A stretch of 48,711 bases of DNA from Pelagibacterales bacterium SAG-MED09 (GCA_014654245.1 JACWDG010000003.1:1-48711), one strand, 5' to 3'. Positions 8,394 to 17,083 are shown, counted from the stretch's first letter. Notes: a model not told the origin generated them from the letters alone. Made by a program: numbers and translations.

Positions 8394-9666
8394 TTCAAAA
8401 AATAATTTCCTATATGCACTGTTAATAATTATATCAATGGTAAGTTTTATTTATGGTTTTACTTTAAAAGAAGACTCTGCTGGAGGAGGTTTCAAAGATT
8501 TTAATAATACATGGAACAATCAATCAATTTTTAATGAAAACTCATTAGTTGACTCAATAAGAAATACAAAAACATCAGAAATTAAAAAAAGTATAAATAG
8601 TCATTTTCCATTTAGCTATATATTAAACAAAATTTTGAACCCATTTTCAAAAAACAAAGAAAGTTTTTTAATAAGTATTTTTATTCTAAATTTTTTTATA
8701 CCAATTGTTTTTTTTTTTAGCCTTAAAAATAATTATTCAAATAAAAATATTTATCTTATAGGTTGCTTATCTAGTTTATTATACCTAAGTCCTTATTTTA
8801 GAACTAGCGCTTACTGGGCTGGAATGGAAAATTATGGATTACTTACTTTTGTATTATCTTTCTATTTTTTTTCAAATTATCAAAAAAAAGAAATAAAAAA
8901 AAAATTAAACATTATATTGTTTTCTGCATTTAGTTGTTTATGTGTTTATTTCGATCAAAAACTATTAATAGTTCCTTTCATTTACATGCTTCTTTTTTTT
9001 AAAAATGAAAAAAATAAAGAAAATATTATTATTTATATAATTATAAATTTTATTTTATCTATTCCTGTTTTAGCACTTGTATATTACTGGGGGAGTGTAA
9101 TATCTCCCTATGATACAATATCAAGAGAATTAGGGAATAGACTATATTTAGAACAAATTGGTTTTTGTTTTTCAATTATTCTTTTTTACCTATCACCATA
9201 CATAATAATATATTACAAAAAAATTTTTCAAAATTTGATGAATAATAAAAAAATTATTGTGATTTCTACAATAATTTTTAGTATTTATATTGGTTTAATA
9301 TTACTTTTTCCAACTAACTATGGTGCTCAATGGGAGTTATATGGAAATGGATGGTTAGATAAATTAAGTAAAGTTTTTTTTGAAGATAATATTTATCGAA
9401 ACGCTTTTGTTTATTTATTTTTTTTTATTTCTATAACCTTCGTATTTGTTGTGTCACAAAAAAGGCCTGCATTAATTTATTTTACTCTTTTTTTTATCTT
9501 AATTTCTTCAATAGCAAATCCAATTTTTCAAGAATACTTTGATCCATTAATGCTTATATTTCTTTCATTTCTTTTTTATAAGGATGATGAAATCAATGAT
9601 AAATTCGTCAAATTTCACTATTTTTTTAGTTCATCATTTTTGATATTTATGAATTTATATTACTAA
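8386..9666 (+). CDS. Polytopic membrane protein, possible GT-C-type glycosyltransferase
   Basis: 426 aa with a single N-terminal membrane segment (about 9-27), a polar loop, and then roughly nine to eleven more hydrophobic segments to the C-terminus. The first large loop begins LKEDSAGGGFKDFNNTWNN, with acidic residues Asp30 and Asp38. Acidic residues in the first extracytoplasmic loop are typical of GT-C glycosyltransferases, which use polyprenyl-phosphate sugars. A DPM-like sugar-phosphate synthase lies next door (4738-5487), which fits. No family name can be given from sequence alone. It overlaps the previous gene by 8 bp and the next by 1 bp (TAATG). Confidence 0.6.
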   Translation: MSNSKNNFLYALLIIISMVSFIYGFTLKEDSAGGGFKDFNNTWNNQSIFNENSLVDSIRNTKTSEIKKSINSHFPFSYILNKILNPFSKNKESFLISIFILNFFIPIVFFFSLKNNYSNKNIYLIGCLSSLLYLSPYFRTSAYWAGMENYGLLTFVLSFYFFSNYQKKEIKKKLNIILFSAFSCLCVYFDQKLLIVPFIYMLLFFKNEKNKENIIIYIIINFILSIPVLALVYYWGSVISPYDTISRELGNRLYLEQIGFCFSIILFYLSPYIIIYYKKIFQNLMNNKKIIVISTIIFSIYIGLILLFPTNYGAQWELYGNGWLDKLSKVFFEDNIYRNAFVYLFFFISITFVFVVSQKRPALIYFTLFFILISSIANPIFQEYFDPLMLIFLSFLFYKDDEINDKFVKFHYFFSSSFLIFMNLYY

Positions 9667-10466
9667 TGATAAAAAAAATTCATTTCCACGCTGATGATTT
9701 TGGTAGAAGCAAATTGATTTCTAAAAATATTCTAAAATGTATAAAATCTAAAAATATTAATAGTATATCGGTATTAGTAGGCTTTGATGAAAAATTTTTT
9801 AGTTACATTAAAAAAAAAAAAATTAATATTAAACTGCACATTAATCTTACTGAGGGATATAAAAATTTTTTAATCAATCAAAACTATACTTTTTTTGAGT
9901 TATTATTTTTACAACTTCATCCAAATTTTTCACAACATAAAAAAAAAATAATCAATCAAATAGAGACGCAAATTAAATATTTTAAAAAAAAGTTTAAGAC
10001 TAAAAAAATAAAGATTGATAGTCATGAACATGTACACGTAATTCCTTGGATAAATAAAATTTTAACAAATTTAAAAAAAAAACATAAAATAATTGAAATT
10101 AGAAACCCTTCAGAAAAATATTATTTTGTAAAATTTAAATATTTTATGAATTTTACCTACTTAACAAATCTCCTTAAATTAGCTTTGATCAAATTTTTAA
10201 ATCTCTTTAATAATGTCGATAAAAATAATAATTTTACAGGATTAAATTATACGGGGATACAAAACTTTGAAACAATAAAAATGGGTATTAAATTAAATAT
10301 TAAATCAAAAAAAAATTTAGAAGTTTTGATACATCCTGGATATACAAATGCTAATGAGAGAAAAAAATTTAATAAAAAATACTTTAAATATTATAACTCT
10401 TCAGAAAGACTAAAAGAATTACAAATTGCATCGTCAAAAAACTTTTTTAAAAATTTGATTAACTAA
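9666..10466 (+). CDS. YdjC/ChbG/HpnK-family carbohydrate deacetylase
   Basis: 266 aa. The N-terminal HADDFG (8-13) is the defining metal-binding motif of the YdjC family. A later DSHEHVHVIPW supplies the histidines. Known members remove acetyl groups from N-acetylated sugars, such as chitooligosaccharides (ChbG), or act in hopanoid side-chain synthesis (HpnK). Here the setting with a GT2, an SDR and a polytopic membrane protein favours deacetylation of a lipid- or polymer-linked aminosugar (inference). Last gene of the block. Its stop overlaps the convergent EamA gene's stop by 4 bp (10463-10466), so there is no room for a terminator between them. Confidence 0.85.
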   Translation: MIKKIHFHADDFGRSKLISKNILKCIKSKNINSISVLVGFDEKFFSYIKKKKINIKLHINLTEGYKNFLINQNYTFFELLFLQLHPNFSQHKKKIINQIETQIKYFKKKFKTKKIKIDSHEHVHVIPWINKILTNLKKKHKIIEIRNPSEKYYFVKFKYFMNFTYLTNLLKLALIKFLNLFNNVDKNNNFTGLNYTGIQNFETIKMGIKLNIKSKKNLEVLIHPGYTNANERKKFNKKYFKYYNSSERLKELQIASSKNFFKNLIN

Positions 10467-11341
10467 AGAGAGACACTTTTTTTACTTTTATTCATAAGTG
10501 TGTAAAACTGAAGTAATACTGCAAAAAGTATTATTGCACCTCCAATTAATCCGTATGTAGATGGTCTTTCACTTACAAACATGAACGCCCAAATAGGTCC
10601 TAAAACAGATTCGGAAAGCATAATTATTCCTACCATTGCTGATGGTGTTGTTCTAGCTCCAATGGTTATGAATATAAAACCAAAACCAACTTGAAAAAAT
10701 CCTGCTAAGAAACCTAAAAAAATATCATGATTAGAAATCATTATTTTCGTTGATAATAAATACCCAATTAAGCATGAACTAATACCAGCTATAAATTGTG
10801 CTGGAACCATATCAACTGAAGGATATTTTCTTACTATCATAATTAAAACTGCGAATGTTATAGGCATTGTAAATGCTGCTAAGTTTCCAGATAATTCACC
10901 AGGTGTTAATGAATTTCCTACCATTAATAAAACTCCTGTCATAGCTAAAATGATAGAAGTTAAAGTAATTGAAGAAATTTTTTCTTTTAAAAAAAAATAT
11001 CCAAACATTGCAAGGAATAAAATCTGTAAAGATATAATAAAATTAGTATTTGCTACAGTGGTGTTGTACATAGCAAAAACATATCCACAAAATCCAAAAG
11101 ACAATATTACTCCACCAAACAATCCTGGCAATCCAGATGCATGAAAGGCTTTAAAAGTTTTTTTTTTATAGCTAATTATTAAAAATGCTAAAACAGTTAA
11201 AGAAAAGAATAAAGATCTCCAGAACAAAATTTGCCATAGAGTTGCACCTTCAAAAGATTTTACAATTAATCCACCAAAACTAAGACTTAAAGCACCTAAA
11301 AAAATTAAAAGTGGGCCAGGTAAGTTTCTTATAATATTCAT
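10463..11341 (-). CDS. EamA/DMT-family membrane transporter (pxp operon)
   Basis: 292 aa, about ten hydrophobic segments in two EamA repeats (first repeat around residues 10-140, second 150-285), with the short basic C-terminus LMNKSKKSVSL. The drug/metabolite transporter superfamily moves small metabolites across the inner membrane. Its ATG (11341) overlaps the stop of pxpC, so it is the third gene of the pxpB-pxpC-EamA operon. It may import or export 5-oxoproline, glutamate or a related metabolite; this is inferred from position only. Confidence 0.85.
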   Translation of the reverse strand: MNIIRNLPGPLLIFLGALSLSFGGLIVKSFEGATLWQILFWRSLFFSLTVLAFLIISYKKKTFKAFHASGLPGLFGGVILSFGFCGYVFAMYNTTVANTNFIISLQILFLAMFGYFFLKEKISSITLTSIILAMTGVLLMVGNSLTPGELSGNLAAFTMPITFAVLIMIVRKYPSVDMVPAQFIAGISSCLIGYLLSTKIMISNHDIFLGFLAGFFQVGFGFIFITIGARTTPSAMVGIIMLSESVLGPIWAFMFVSERPSTYGLIGGAIILFAVLLQFYTLMNKSKKSVSL

Positions 11342-12285
11342 TATATTTGTGAAATTAAATTTTGGGTTTCCATTTCATACAACTTAAATAAAGTTTCAGC
11401 ATCTGATAAATTAACTTCTTTAAATTTAATTTTTGAACCTGGTGTCAACTGTACCAGTTTGTCATAATCTGCACTTATAACTACTCCAATTTTGGGATAT
11501 CCTCCAATTGTACCATGATCGGAGAGCATTATAATTGGATTTCCATCAGCCGGGACCTGAATTACACCCTTTATCAATCCCTCCGATTTTATATTGGTAT
11601 CAAAATTATTTTCAATCTTTGAACCTTCTAGCCTCATCCCCATTCTATCAGATAATTTTGAAACCATGAATTCTTTTTCAGAAAAATCTTTTTTTCCTTT
11701 TTCAGAAAAATAATCAAAATTTGTTCCTCTTAATATTCTAATTTTTTCTATTTTAATATTTGTGTAATTTAATTTTTTAATATTCAAATTTTTTTTTATA
11801 TCAAAAATATTTATTTTTTGATTTAGTTCTAATTTTTTGCCATCATTAGCACCAATATTGGCTTTTGTGTTAGTAGAAAAACTATTCCATTGATATTTTA
11901 AATCAAATTTTCCACTTATAGATAAATACCCATAAACTGATTTATTTGTTGATACAATATCTAATTCATCACCATTATCTAAAATAAAAGATTGATAACA
12001 AGTACCATTGATTAATTTATCTTTTTTTTTAATTGTAAAATTAACCTCACCTGTAATAGCAATAACAATTTTGTCTCCAAAATACTTTAATAAAGGGCCT
12101 TGATATGCAAATTCAAGGACAGGATAGTCTTCTTTATTTCCACAAAGCTTGTTTGATAGTAAATAGTTTCTACTGTCCATTGCTCCACTAAATGGGACGC
12201 CAATATGGTAAAGATTTTTTCTACCTTGATCTTGAAAAGTTGAATTTATTCCCGGTCTAATTACTTTGAAATAATTTTTAGTCAT
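11341..12285 (-). CDS. pxpC: 5-oxoprolinase subunit C (KipA / biotin-dependent carboxylase-like fold)
   Basis: Subunit of the prokaryotic ATP-dependent 5-oxoprolinase (PxpABC), which opens pyroglutamate to glutamate. Family marks are VIRPGINSTFQDQGR and HIGVPFSGAMD near the N-terminus, then LKYFGDKIVIAITG, and the C-terminal ADGNPIIMLSDHGTIGGYPKIG. I take the ATG at 12285 (314 aa), which overlaps the pxpB stop by 8 bp. A longer frame reaches 12336, but its extra 17 residues are not family-like and lie inside pxpB. Works with PxpB (upstream, same operon) and PxpA (divergent gene). Confidence 0.93.
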   Translation of the reverse strand: MTKNYFKVIRPGINSTFQDQGRKNLYHIGVPFSGAMDSRNYLLSNKLCGNKEDYPVLEFAYQGPLLKYFGDKIVIAITGEVNFTIKKKDKLINGTCYQSFILDNGDELDIVSTNKSVYGYLSISGKFDLKYQWNSFSTNTKANIGANDGKKLELNQKINIFDIKKNLNIKKLNYTNIKIEKIRILRGTNFDYFSEKGKKDFSEKEFMVSKLSDRMGMRLEGSKIENNFDTNIKSEGLIKGVIQVPADGNPIIMLSDHGTIGGYPKIGVVISADYDKLVQLTPGSKIKFKEVNLSDAETLFKLYEMETQNLISQI

Positions 12286-12952
12286 TAAAATTTGAATGCT
12301 GATTTTTGGTAATTTTTTTGAAAATAATAGTATCACCTGGATTAATTAAATTTGGTTCAATTTTTTTAGAGCTATCAAAAACATCTAAAGGGGTGTTGCC
12401 AATTATGTTCCAGCCACCTGGACTTTCAAAAGTATAAATATTTGCAAATTGCTCTGTCAAGCCTACAGACCCTTTTGGTACTTTTACTCTTGGGGTTTCC
12501 AAACGTTCAACTCTCATATCTTCATCAAGATCTCCAAGAAATGGCATCCCAGCAATAAAACCGGTCATATAACAAAAAAAAATTTTATTAAAGAAATTTT
12601 CATATATCTTATCACGATTAATATTTAATTTTTCTTCTAACCTTTTTATATCTAGTGAAAATTGTTCATCAATACATATTGGAATTTCAATCTTTTTATT
12701 TTCTAAGTGATCATTTTTTTTAATATCAAGATTTTCAATTATACTTTTTAGTTTTTTAAAGTTTGTTTTTCTTAAATTAAAAGAAATAATTAATTTATTA
12801 TAAGAAGGTGCTAAATTATCAATTCCTTCAATATTTTCTTTTCTAATACTTTTAAAATATCTAATTACTTGATTATTTGTTTCTTTATTAACTTCTTTTC
12901 CAAAATCACAATATAAAGCTGCGTCACCAAGATTTAATATATTTTTTATCAT
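12278..12952 (-). CDS. pxpB: 5-oxoprolinase subunit B (KipI-like)
   Basis: 224 aa. It shows the KipI/PxpB signature in the C-terminal half: YMTGFIAGMPFLGDLDEDM, then RVKVPKGSVGLTEQFANIY and ESPGGWNIIGNTP. The N-terminal part (LGDAALYCDFG) matches the first domain of the family. With PxpC it forms the ATP-dependent 5-oxoproline-cleaving complex. Its ATG lies 3 bp from the first possible ATG, and 21 bp from the preferred ATG, of divergently transcribed pxpA. Both promoters must therefore overlap coding sequence. Confidence 0.93.
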   Translation of the reverse strand: MIKNILNLGDAALYCDFGKEVNKETNNQVIRYFKSIRKENIEGIDNLAPSYNKLIISFNLRKTNFKKLKSIIENLDIKKNDHLENKKIEIPICIDEQFSLDIKRLEEKLNINRDKIYENFFNKIFFCYMTGFIAGMPFLGDLDEDMRVERLETPRVKVPKGSVGLTEQFANIYTFESPGGWNIIGNTPLDVFDSSKKIEPNLINPGDTIIFKKITKNQHSNFND

Positions 12953-12956
12953 GCCA

Positions 12957-12965
12957 TGTTATACT
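12957..12965 (+). promoter_or_regulatory. Extended -10 promoter for pxpA, leaderless-looking
   Basis: TGTTATACT: a TGn extended -10 (12957-12959) joined to TATACT (12960-12965), lying 8 nt before the pxpA ATG (12974). Transcription would start at or next to the A of the start codon. No Shine-Dalgarno sequence precedes this ATG. No good -35 is visible, which is compatible with an extended -10 promoter. Confidence 0.4.
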
Positions 12966-12973
12966 TAACAAAT

Positions 12974-13756
12974 ATGACTATTGAAATTAATATAAATTGT
13001 GATTTGGGTGAAAAATCAAAATACCATTCCAATAAACATGATCCAGATTTATTAGAAATTGTAAATTCAGCGAATATTGCTTGTGGATTTCATGCTGGAG
13101 ATGAAGAAACAATGGAGCAAACAATTCAAATTTCAAAAAAAAATGGAGTAAGTATTGGGGCTCACCCATCGTTTAACGATCCAGAAAACTTTGGAAGAGA
13201 AAGAATAAATTTAACAAGTACAGAAATAAGAAAACTTATAATTGATCAATATGAAATTTTACAAAAAATTGCATCAAAATACGATGAATCAGTAAGTCAT
13301 ATTAAGCCTCATGGCGCATTAAACAATATGGCTTGTGAAGATATTGAGCTTGCAACAATCATTGCGAAAACTATCCACGAGATAAGCAAAGACTTAATTT
13401 ATCTTGTCCCTACTGGATCTAAAATGGAACAGGCAGCAAAAAAATTAAATATAAAAATAGCCTGTGAAATTTTTGCAGACAGAAATTATGAAGATGACGG
13501 AAATTTAGTTTCTAGAAAAAAACCTCATGCATTAATTACTAACCCTGAATTAGCAAAAAAACATGTATTGAGTATGGTCAAAAATCAGGCACTTAATTGT
13601 CACAGTGGAAAACAGATACCTTGTGAAATTGACTCAGTGTGTATACATGGCGATAATATTAGCTCATTAAACACTGCAAGAATTATCAAAGATAACTTGA
13701 TTTCAAATGGGCTTAAACTAAAAAAATTAAATAAAATGGAAAAATTTTTAAAATGA
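12974..13756 (+). CDS. pxpA: 5-oxoprolinase subunit A (LamB/YcsF family)
   Basis: Third component of the 5-oxoprolinase complex. The protein begins MTIEININCDLGE, the conserved N-terminal ININCDLGE of the LamB/YcsF family. Next come ANIACGFHAGDEETM, GAHPSFNDPENFGR and HIKPHGALNNM, all family blocks around the active-site cleft. The start at 12974 (260 aa) is preferred over an in-frame ATG six codons earlier because the family N-terminus begins there and because of the -10 element at 12957-12965. Divergent from pxpBC. The downstream TPR gene overlaps by 4 bp (ATGA). Confidence 0.95.
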   Translation: MTIEININCDLGEKSKYHSNKHDPDLLEIVNSANIACGFHAGDEETMEQTIQISKKNGVSIGAHPSFNDPENFGRERINLTSTEIRKLIIDQYEILQKIASKYDESVSHIKPHGALNNMACEDIELATIIAKTIHEISKDLIYLVPTGSKMEQAAKKLNIKIACEIFADRNYEDDGNLVSRKKPHALITNPELAKKHVLSMVKNQALNCHSGKQIPCEIDSVCIHGDNISSLNTARIIKDNLISNGLKLKKLNKMEKFLK

Positions 13757-14250
13757 TCAAATCTTCAATTATTTCTTTATTCTTAACTTTATTATTATCA
13801 ACTAACTCTTTTTCAGCAGGATCAAGTTCATCCAGTGGAGATGGTGCGGTAATGAAATCTAATTATGAAAAAGCTGTATCTTATATCAAAAAAGCAAAAA
13901 AATTTGAAAAAAAAGAAAAATTAGAAAAAGCAAATAAAGAATACGCTAAAGCACAAAAACTTCTTTTAAAATCTAACAAGAAAAAACCCAATCAAGCTGA
14001 TACTTTAAATTATTTAGGATTCACAACCAGAAAATTGGGTGATTTCAAAAGTGGTGAAAAATATTATTTACAGGGTCTAGCTATCAATCCAAGTCATGTT
14101 GGTATTAATGAATACCTAGGAGAATTATACGTTGTAACTGGTAGGCATAATCTTGCAGTAGAAAGGTTGGAAGTATTAAAAAGTTGTAACTGTAAAGAAT
14201 ATGATCAGCTTAAAGCAATTATAGCCGGTGAAAAAGTTTCAAAATATTAA
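13753..14250 (+). CDS. Exported TPR-repeat protein
   Basis: 165 aa. An N-terminal signal peptide (hydrophobic core ISLFLTLLLSTNSFSA) is followed by a Ser/Gly-rich linker and two or more TPR-like helical pairs (TLNYLGFTTRKLGDFKSGEKYY, VGINEYLGELYVVTGRHNLA). Probably periplasmic and scaffold-like. The middle is a lysine-rich coiled stretch (about 35-75). A late NCKEYDQLKAIIAG holds the last helix. Its ATG overlaps the pxpA stop by 4 bp, so it is in that transcription unit, but no link to oxoproline metabolism is known to me. The specific role is unknown. Confidence 0.75.
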   Translation: MIKSSIISLFLTLLLSTNSFSAGSSSSSGDGAVMKSNYEKAVSYIKKAKKFEKKEKLEKANKEYAKAQKLLLKSNKKKPNQADTLNYLGFTTRKLGDFKSGEKYYLQGLAINPSHVGINEYLGELYVVTGRHNLAVERLEVLKSCNCKEYDQLKAIIAGEKVSKY

Positions 14251-14334
14251 ATTTTTAAGTAGTTTAAGCCTAAATTTGAAAAATAAGATTGAATAAATTG
14301 AATTTACTCAATTAATTTATTATAAGTTATCACT

Positions 14335-14946
14335 TTGATTGAAGAACTTGTAATTTTAACGAAAATTATTTTTATTACGTTAATTCTTACAGCTGATAAT
14401 GCTGTAATAGTTGGTTCTATAGCTGCAAATTTTGTACCAAAAAATAGAAAACAAATTATTCTATGGGGAGTCGTAGGAGCGTTTGTTTTCAAAATTTTTT
14501 TTGCAATATTTGCTACATATTTGTTCGAATTTTATTTTGTTAAAATTTTAGGTGGAATTTTATTAATTTGGATAGTTAACGACCTAAGAAAAGATTTAGT
14601 AGATATAAAAAAAGTAAGATCTCAAACAAAAAAAACTAAAGAGCCCTCATATATTAATAGTATTGGTAAAGTTTTATTTGCAGATATCATGATAAGCTTT
14701 GACAACGTCATCGGTGTTGTGGCTGCTGCAAAAGGATATCTTGGATTCATGATTTTTGGTTTGATGTTATCAGTGGTATTGACAGGAGCTTTAGCAACAT
14801 ATTTAGCACACTATATACAAAAACATTTATGGATAGTTTATATTGGTTTAGGATTTATTCTATTGGTGGCATTACAATTGATTATTGGAGGACTAAACGA
14901 TTATGGCGTATTGTCTATCAATGATACATTTAAAAAATACTTTTAA
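14335..14946 (+). CDS. TerC-family integral membrane protein (YjbE-like)
   Basis: 203 aa with about six to seven transmembrane helices. The family hallmark acidic motifs are present in helices: TADNAVI (near residue 20) and SFDNVIG (near residue 122), separated by a basic cytoplasmic loop (NDLRKDLVDIKKVRSQTKK). TerC/YjbE proteins are linked to tellurite resistance and, for some members, to Mn2+ or other metal export, so metal-ion handling is likely. The start is a TTG at 14335 with no better in-frame ATG upstream. The antisense ORF over its first part is a shadow. Confidence 0.85.
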   Translation: MIEELVILTKIIFITLILTADNAVIVGSIAANFVPKNRKQIILWGVVGAFVFKIFFAIFATYLFEFYFVKILGGILLIWIVNDLRKDLVDIKKVRSQTKKTKEPSYINSIGKVLFADIMISFDNVIGVVAAAKGYLGFMIFGLMLSVVLTGALATYLAHYIQKHLWIVYIGLGFILLVALQLIIGGLNDYGVLSINDTFKKYF

Positions 14947-14956
14947 TTCAAATTAA

Positions 14957-15814
14957 TTGCCAATAAAACATTTATTAATACTGATTTTTATTATGATAGC
15001 TCATGGAAGTGCATTTCCTGTAGCAAAATTGGCCTTAAATAATTCTGTACCTCCTATCTTAATGGCTTCATTGAGAATGCTATTGGTTTTAATAATATTA
15101 ATTCCTTTTTGGAGGTTTAAATTGCCAAACAAAAGATTCTATCAACCACTTATAATATTTTCAATTTCGATGGGAGTATTAGTTTATGTATTTATGAACT
15201 TATCATTATATTACTCTTCAATTATTTCTCCTATTATTTTAGGATCTCAATTAGCAATACCTTTTGGTATACTAGCAAGTGCATTTATCCTAAAAGAAAA
15301 TATTAGTAAAAATAAATGGTTATTAATTTTGGCCTCATTTCTTGGGATATTTATTATTTTCTTTGATCCAAAACTTAATGAAAATTATTTAGGATTATTT
15401 TTTGCAAGTTTAATGGCACTATTTTTTGGTTTAGCACAGGTTTATTCTAGACAACTTAAAGAATTACCCACAAGTATGATAAATGCTAGCACAGGAATTT
15501 TTGGATTTTTTTTATTATTGATCTTATCAATTATATTTGAGGGTAACATTTACATAAACATTGAACAAATAAATATCTACTCCTGGATTTTAATTTCTTA
15601 CCAGGCAGTAATCGTTTCTTTATGCGCACATTTGTTAATGTTTTATCTCTATAAATTTTATACTGTGGGTCAAATATTTCCTTTTTATTCTTTATTTCCT
15701 ATTTTTGGAATAATCCTCTCTTATATTACTTTCGGTGAAGTTCCCACATTGATGTTCATATTGGGTGGTATTATTGTAATATCCTCTGTTTTTTTGCTAC
15801 ATAAAATAAAATAA
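14957..15814 (+). CDS. EamA/DMT-family membrane transporter
   Basis: 285 aa, ten predicted hydrophobic helices as two EamA repeats. IAHGSAFPVAKLALN in helix 1 and GSQLAIPFGILASAFILKE in the first repeat are typical of the family. The start is TTG (14957), which keeps helix 1 whole. The first in-frame ATG would trim it. It follows the TerC-like gene by 10 bp and may be cotranscribed. Substrate unknown. The following gap (15815-15888) carries the promoter of the binding-protein gene. Confidence 0.85.
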   Translation: MPIKHLLILIFIMIAHGSAFPVAKLALNNSVPPILMASLRMLLVLIILIPFWRFKLPNKRFYQPLIIFSISMGVLVYVFMNLSLYYSSIISPIILGSQLAIPFGILASAFILKENISKNKWLLILASFLGIFIIFFDPKLNENYLGLFFASLMALFFGLAQVYSRQLKELPTSMINASTGIFGFFLLLILSIIFEGNIYINIEQINIYSWILISYQAVIVSLCAHLLMFYLYKFYTVGQIFPFYSLFPIFGIILSYITFGEVPTLMFILGGIIVISSVFLLHKIK

Positions 15815-15822
15815 TTTGCTTA

Positions 15823-15851
15823 TTGAAATATTATTTAAATAGGCTTTAATT
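15823..15851 (+). promoter_or_regulatory. Possible promoter for the amino-acid-binding protein gene
   Basis: TTGAAA (15823-15828), 17-bp spacer, TTAATT (15846-15851) upstream of the gene at 15889. The -35 is good and the -10 is weak. A second -10-like TATAAA lies at 15859-15864. High expression is expected for a periplasmic binding protein in this kind of organism, but the exact start is not resolved. Confidence 0.3.
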
Positions 15852-15888
15852 TATCTTTTATAAATTGTTAACAATAAAGAGGAAGATA

Positions 15889-17070
15889 ATGAAAAAACTA
15901 TTTATCGCTGCATTTATGTTTGTTTCAATTTTTGGAACAAAGGTAATGGCAGACATTAAAATGGGAATCATATTAGGATTTACTGGTCCCATTGAATCAC
16001 TTACTCCAGCTATGGCAGCCTCAGCAGAACTTGCTTTTAAAGAAGCTTCTGACTCAGGTTCTTTATTAGGTGGAAAAAAAATTGAAGTTGTAAGAGCAGA
16101 CTCAACTTGTGTTGACTCAGCAGCAGCTACCGCAGCAGCTGAAGGTGTTATTGCACAAGGAGTTGCGGCTATTATGGGTGCTGACTGTTCAGGTGTAACT
16201 GGAGCAATAGCTTCAAACGTTGCTGTACCAAATGGTGTAGTAATGATTTCACCATCAGCTACATCACCAGGATTAACTACTTTGGATGACAAAGGGTATT
16301 TCTTTAGAACTGCTCCATCTGATGCTAGAGGTGGTCAAATTTTAGCTGATATTACTAAAGATAGAAAAGTTAAAAGTGTTGCAATCACTTACACTAATAA
16401 TGACTATGGAAAAGGTTTAGCAGATGTTTACAAAGCAGCTGTTGAAGCTCATGGTATCAAAGTAACAACTGTTACGGCTCACGAAGATGGTAAAGCAGAC
16501 TACTCTTCTGAAGTAGCAACTCTTGCTTCAGCAGGTGGTGATGCAGTAGCTGTAATTGGTTACCTAGACCAAGGTGGTAAAGGAATTATTCAAGCCTCTC
16601 TTGACTCCGGAGCATTTGATAGATTTATTTTATCTGATGGTATGATCGGTCAGTCTTTAGTTGATGCATTTGGTAAAGAATTAAAAAAATCTTTCGGTTC
16701 AATGCCTGGTTCAACTGGAAAAGGTGCTGGAGTATTTGCTGGAGTAGCAAAAGCTGCAGGTATTGATAGCTCTGGTCCATACACATCTGAGTCATATGAT
16801 GCAGCAGCTTTAATTGTTTTAGCAATGCAAGCAGGTGGATCAGCTGATAGAGCATCAATTGCAAAAAATGTAATGGATGTTGCTAACGGTCCTGGAACAA
16901 AAATTTACCCAGGTGAACTAAAAAAAGGTTTAGATTTATTAGCTAAAGGTAAAAAAGTTGACTATGAAGGTGCAACTGGAGTTACTTTTACTAGCGTCGG
17001 TGAAGCTGAAGGTTCTTTCTTAGAACAAGAAGTTAAAGGCGGAAAATTTAAAACTAAAAAACAAAGATAA
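15889..17070 (+). CDS. livJ: Branched-chain-type amino acid ABC transporter, periplasmic binding protein
   Basis: 393 aa. Signal peptide MKKLFIAAFMFVSIFGTKVMA with likely cleavage before DIKMG. The mature part is a type I periplasmic binding protein: KMGIILGFTGPIESLTPAMAAS, then GVIAQGVAAIMGADCSGVTGA, and YTNNDYGKGLADVYK. It captures an amino acid (or related amide) for the LivGFHM permease encoded convergently. ATG 15889 is chosen because a strong Shine-Dalgarno (AGAGGAAG) lies 5-6 nt upstream. The in-frame TTG at 15865 is upstream of that site. Codon use is noticeably less A/T-extreme and Ala/Gly-rich compared with neighbours, as expected for an abundant protein. Ligand not proven. Confidence 0.9.
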   Translation: MKKLFIAAFMFVSIFGTKVMADIKMGIILGFTGPIESLTPAMAASAELAFKEASDSGSLLGGKKIEVVRADSTCVDSAAATAAAEGVIAQGVAAIMGADCSGVTGAIASNVAVPNGVVMISPSATSPGLTTLDDKGYFFRTAPSDARGGQILADITKDRKVKSVAITYTNNDYGKGLADVYKAAVEAHGIKVTTVTAHEDGKADYSSEVATLASAGGDAVAVIGYLDQGGKGIIQASLDSGAFDRFILSDGMIGQSLVDAFGKELKKSFGSMPGSTGKGAGVFAGVAKAAGIDSSGPYTSESYDAAALIVLAMQAGGSADRASIAKNVMDVANGPGTKIYPGELKKGLDLLAKGKKVDYEGATGVTFTSVGEAEGSFLEQEVKGGKFKTKKQR

Positions 17071-17083
17071 TATTTAATTATTA

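Noticed and set aside
9790-10100. Long A-runs as frameshift or simple-repeat elements
   Set aside because: Poly-A/T runs are everywhere in this composition; the reading frames through them are open, so no specific signal except at thyX.
15858-16292. 144-aa frame antisense to the amino-acid-binding protein gene
   Set aside because: Ala/Ser/Pro-rich mirror of the livJ codons; no motif, and livJ has signal peptide and strong ribosome site.
16625-16864. 79-aa Gln/Leu-rich antisense frame
   Set aside because: Composition is the reverse complement of livJ coding repeats; no start signal.
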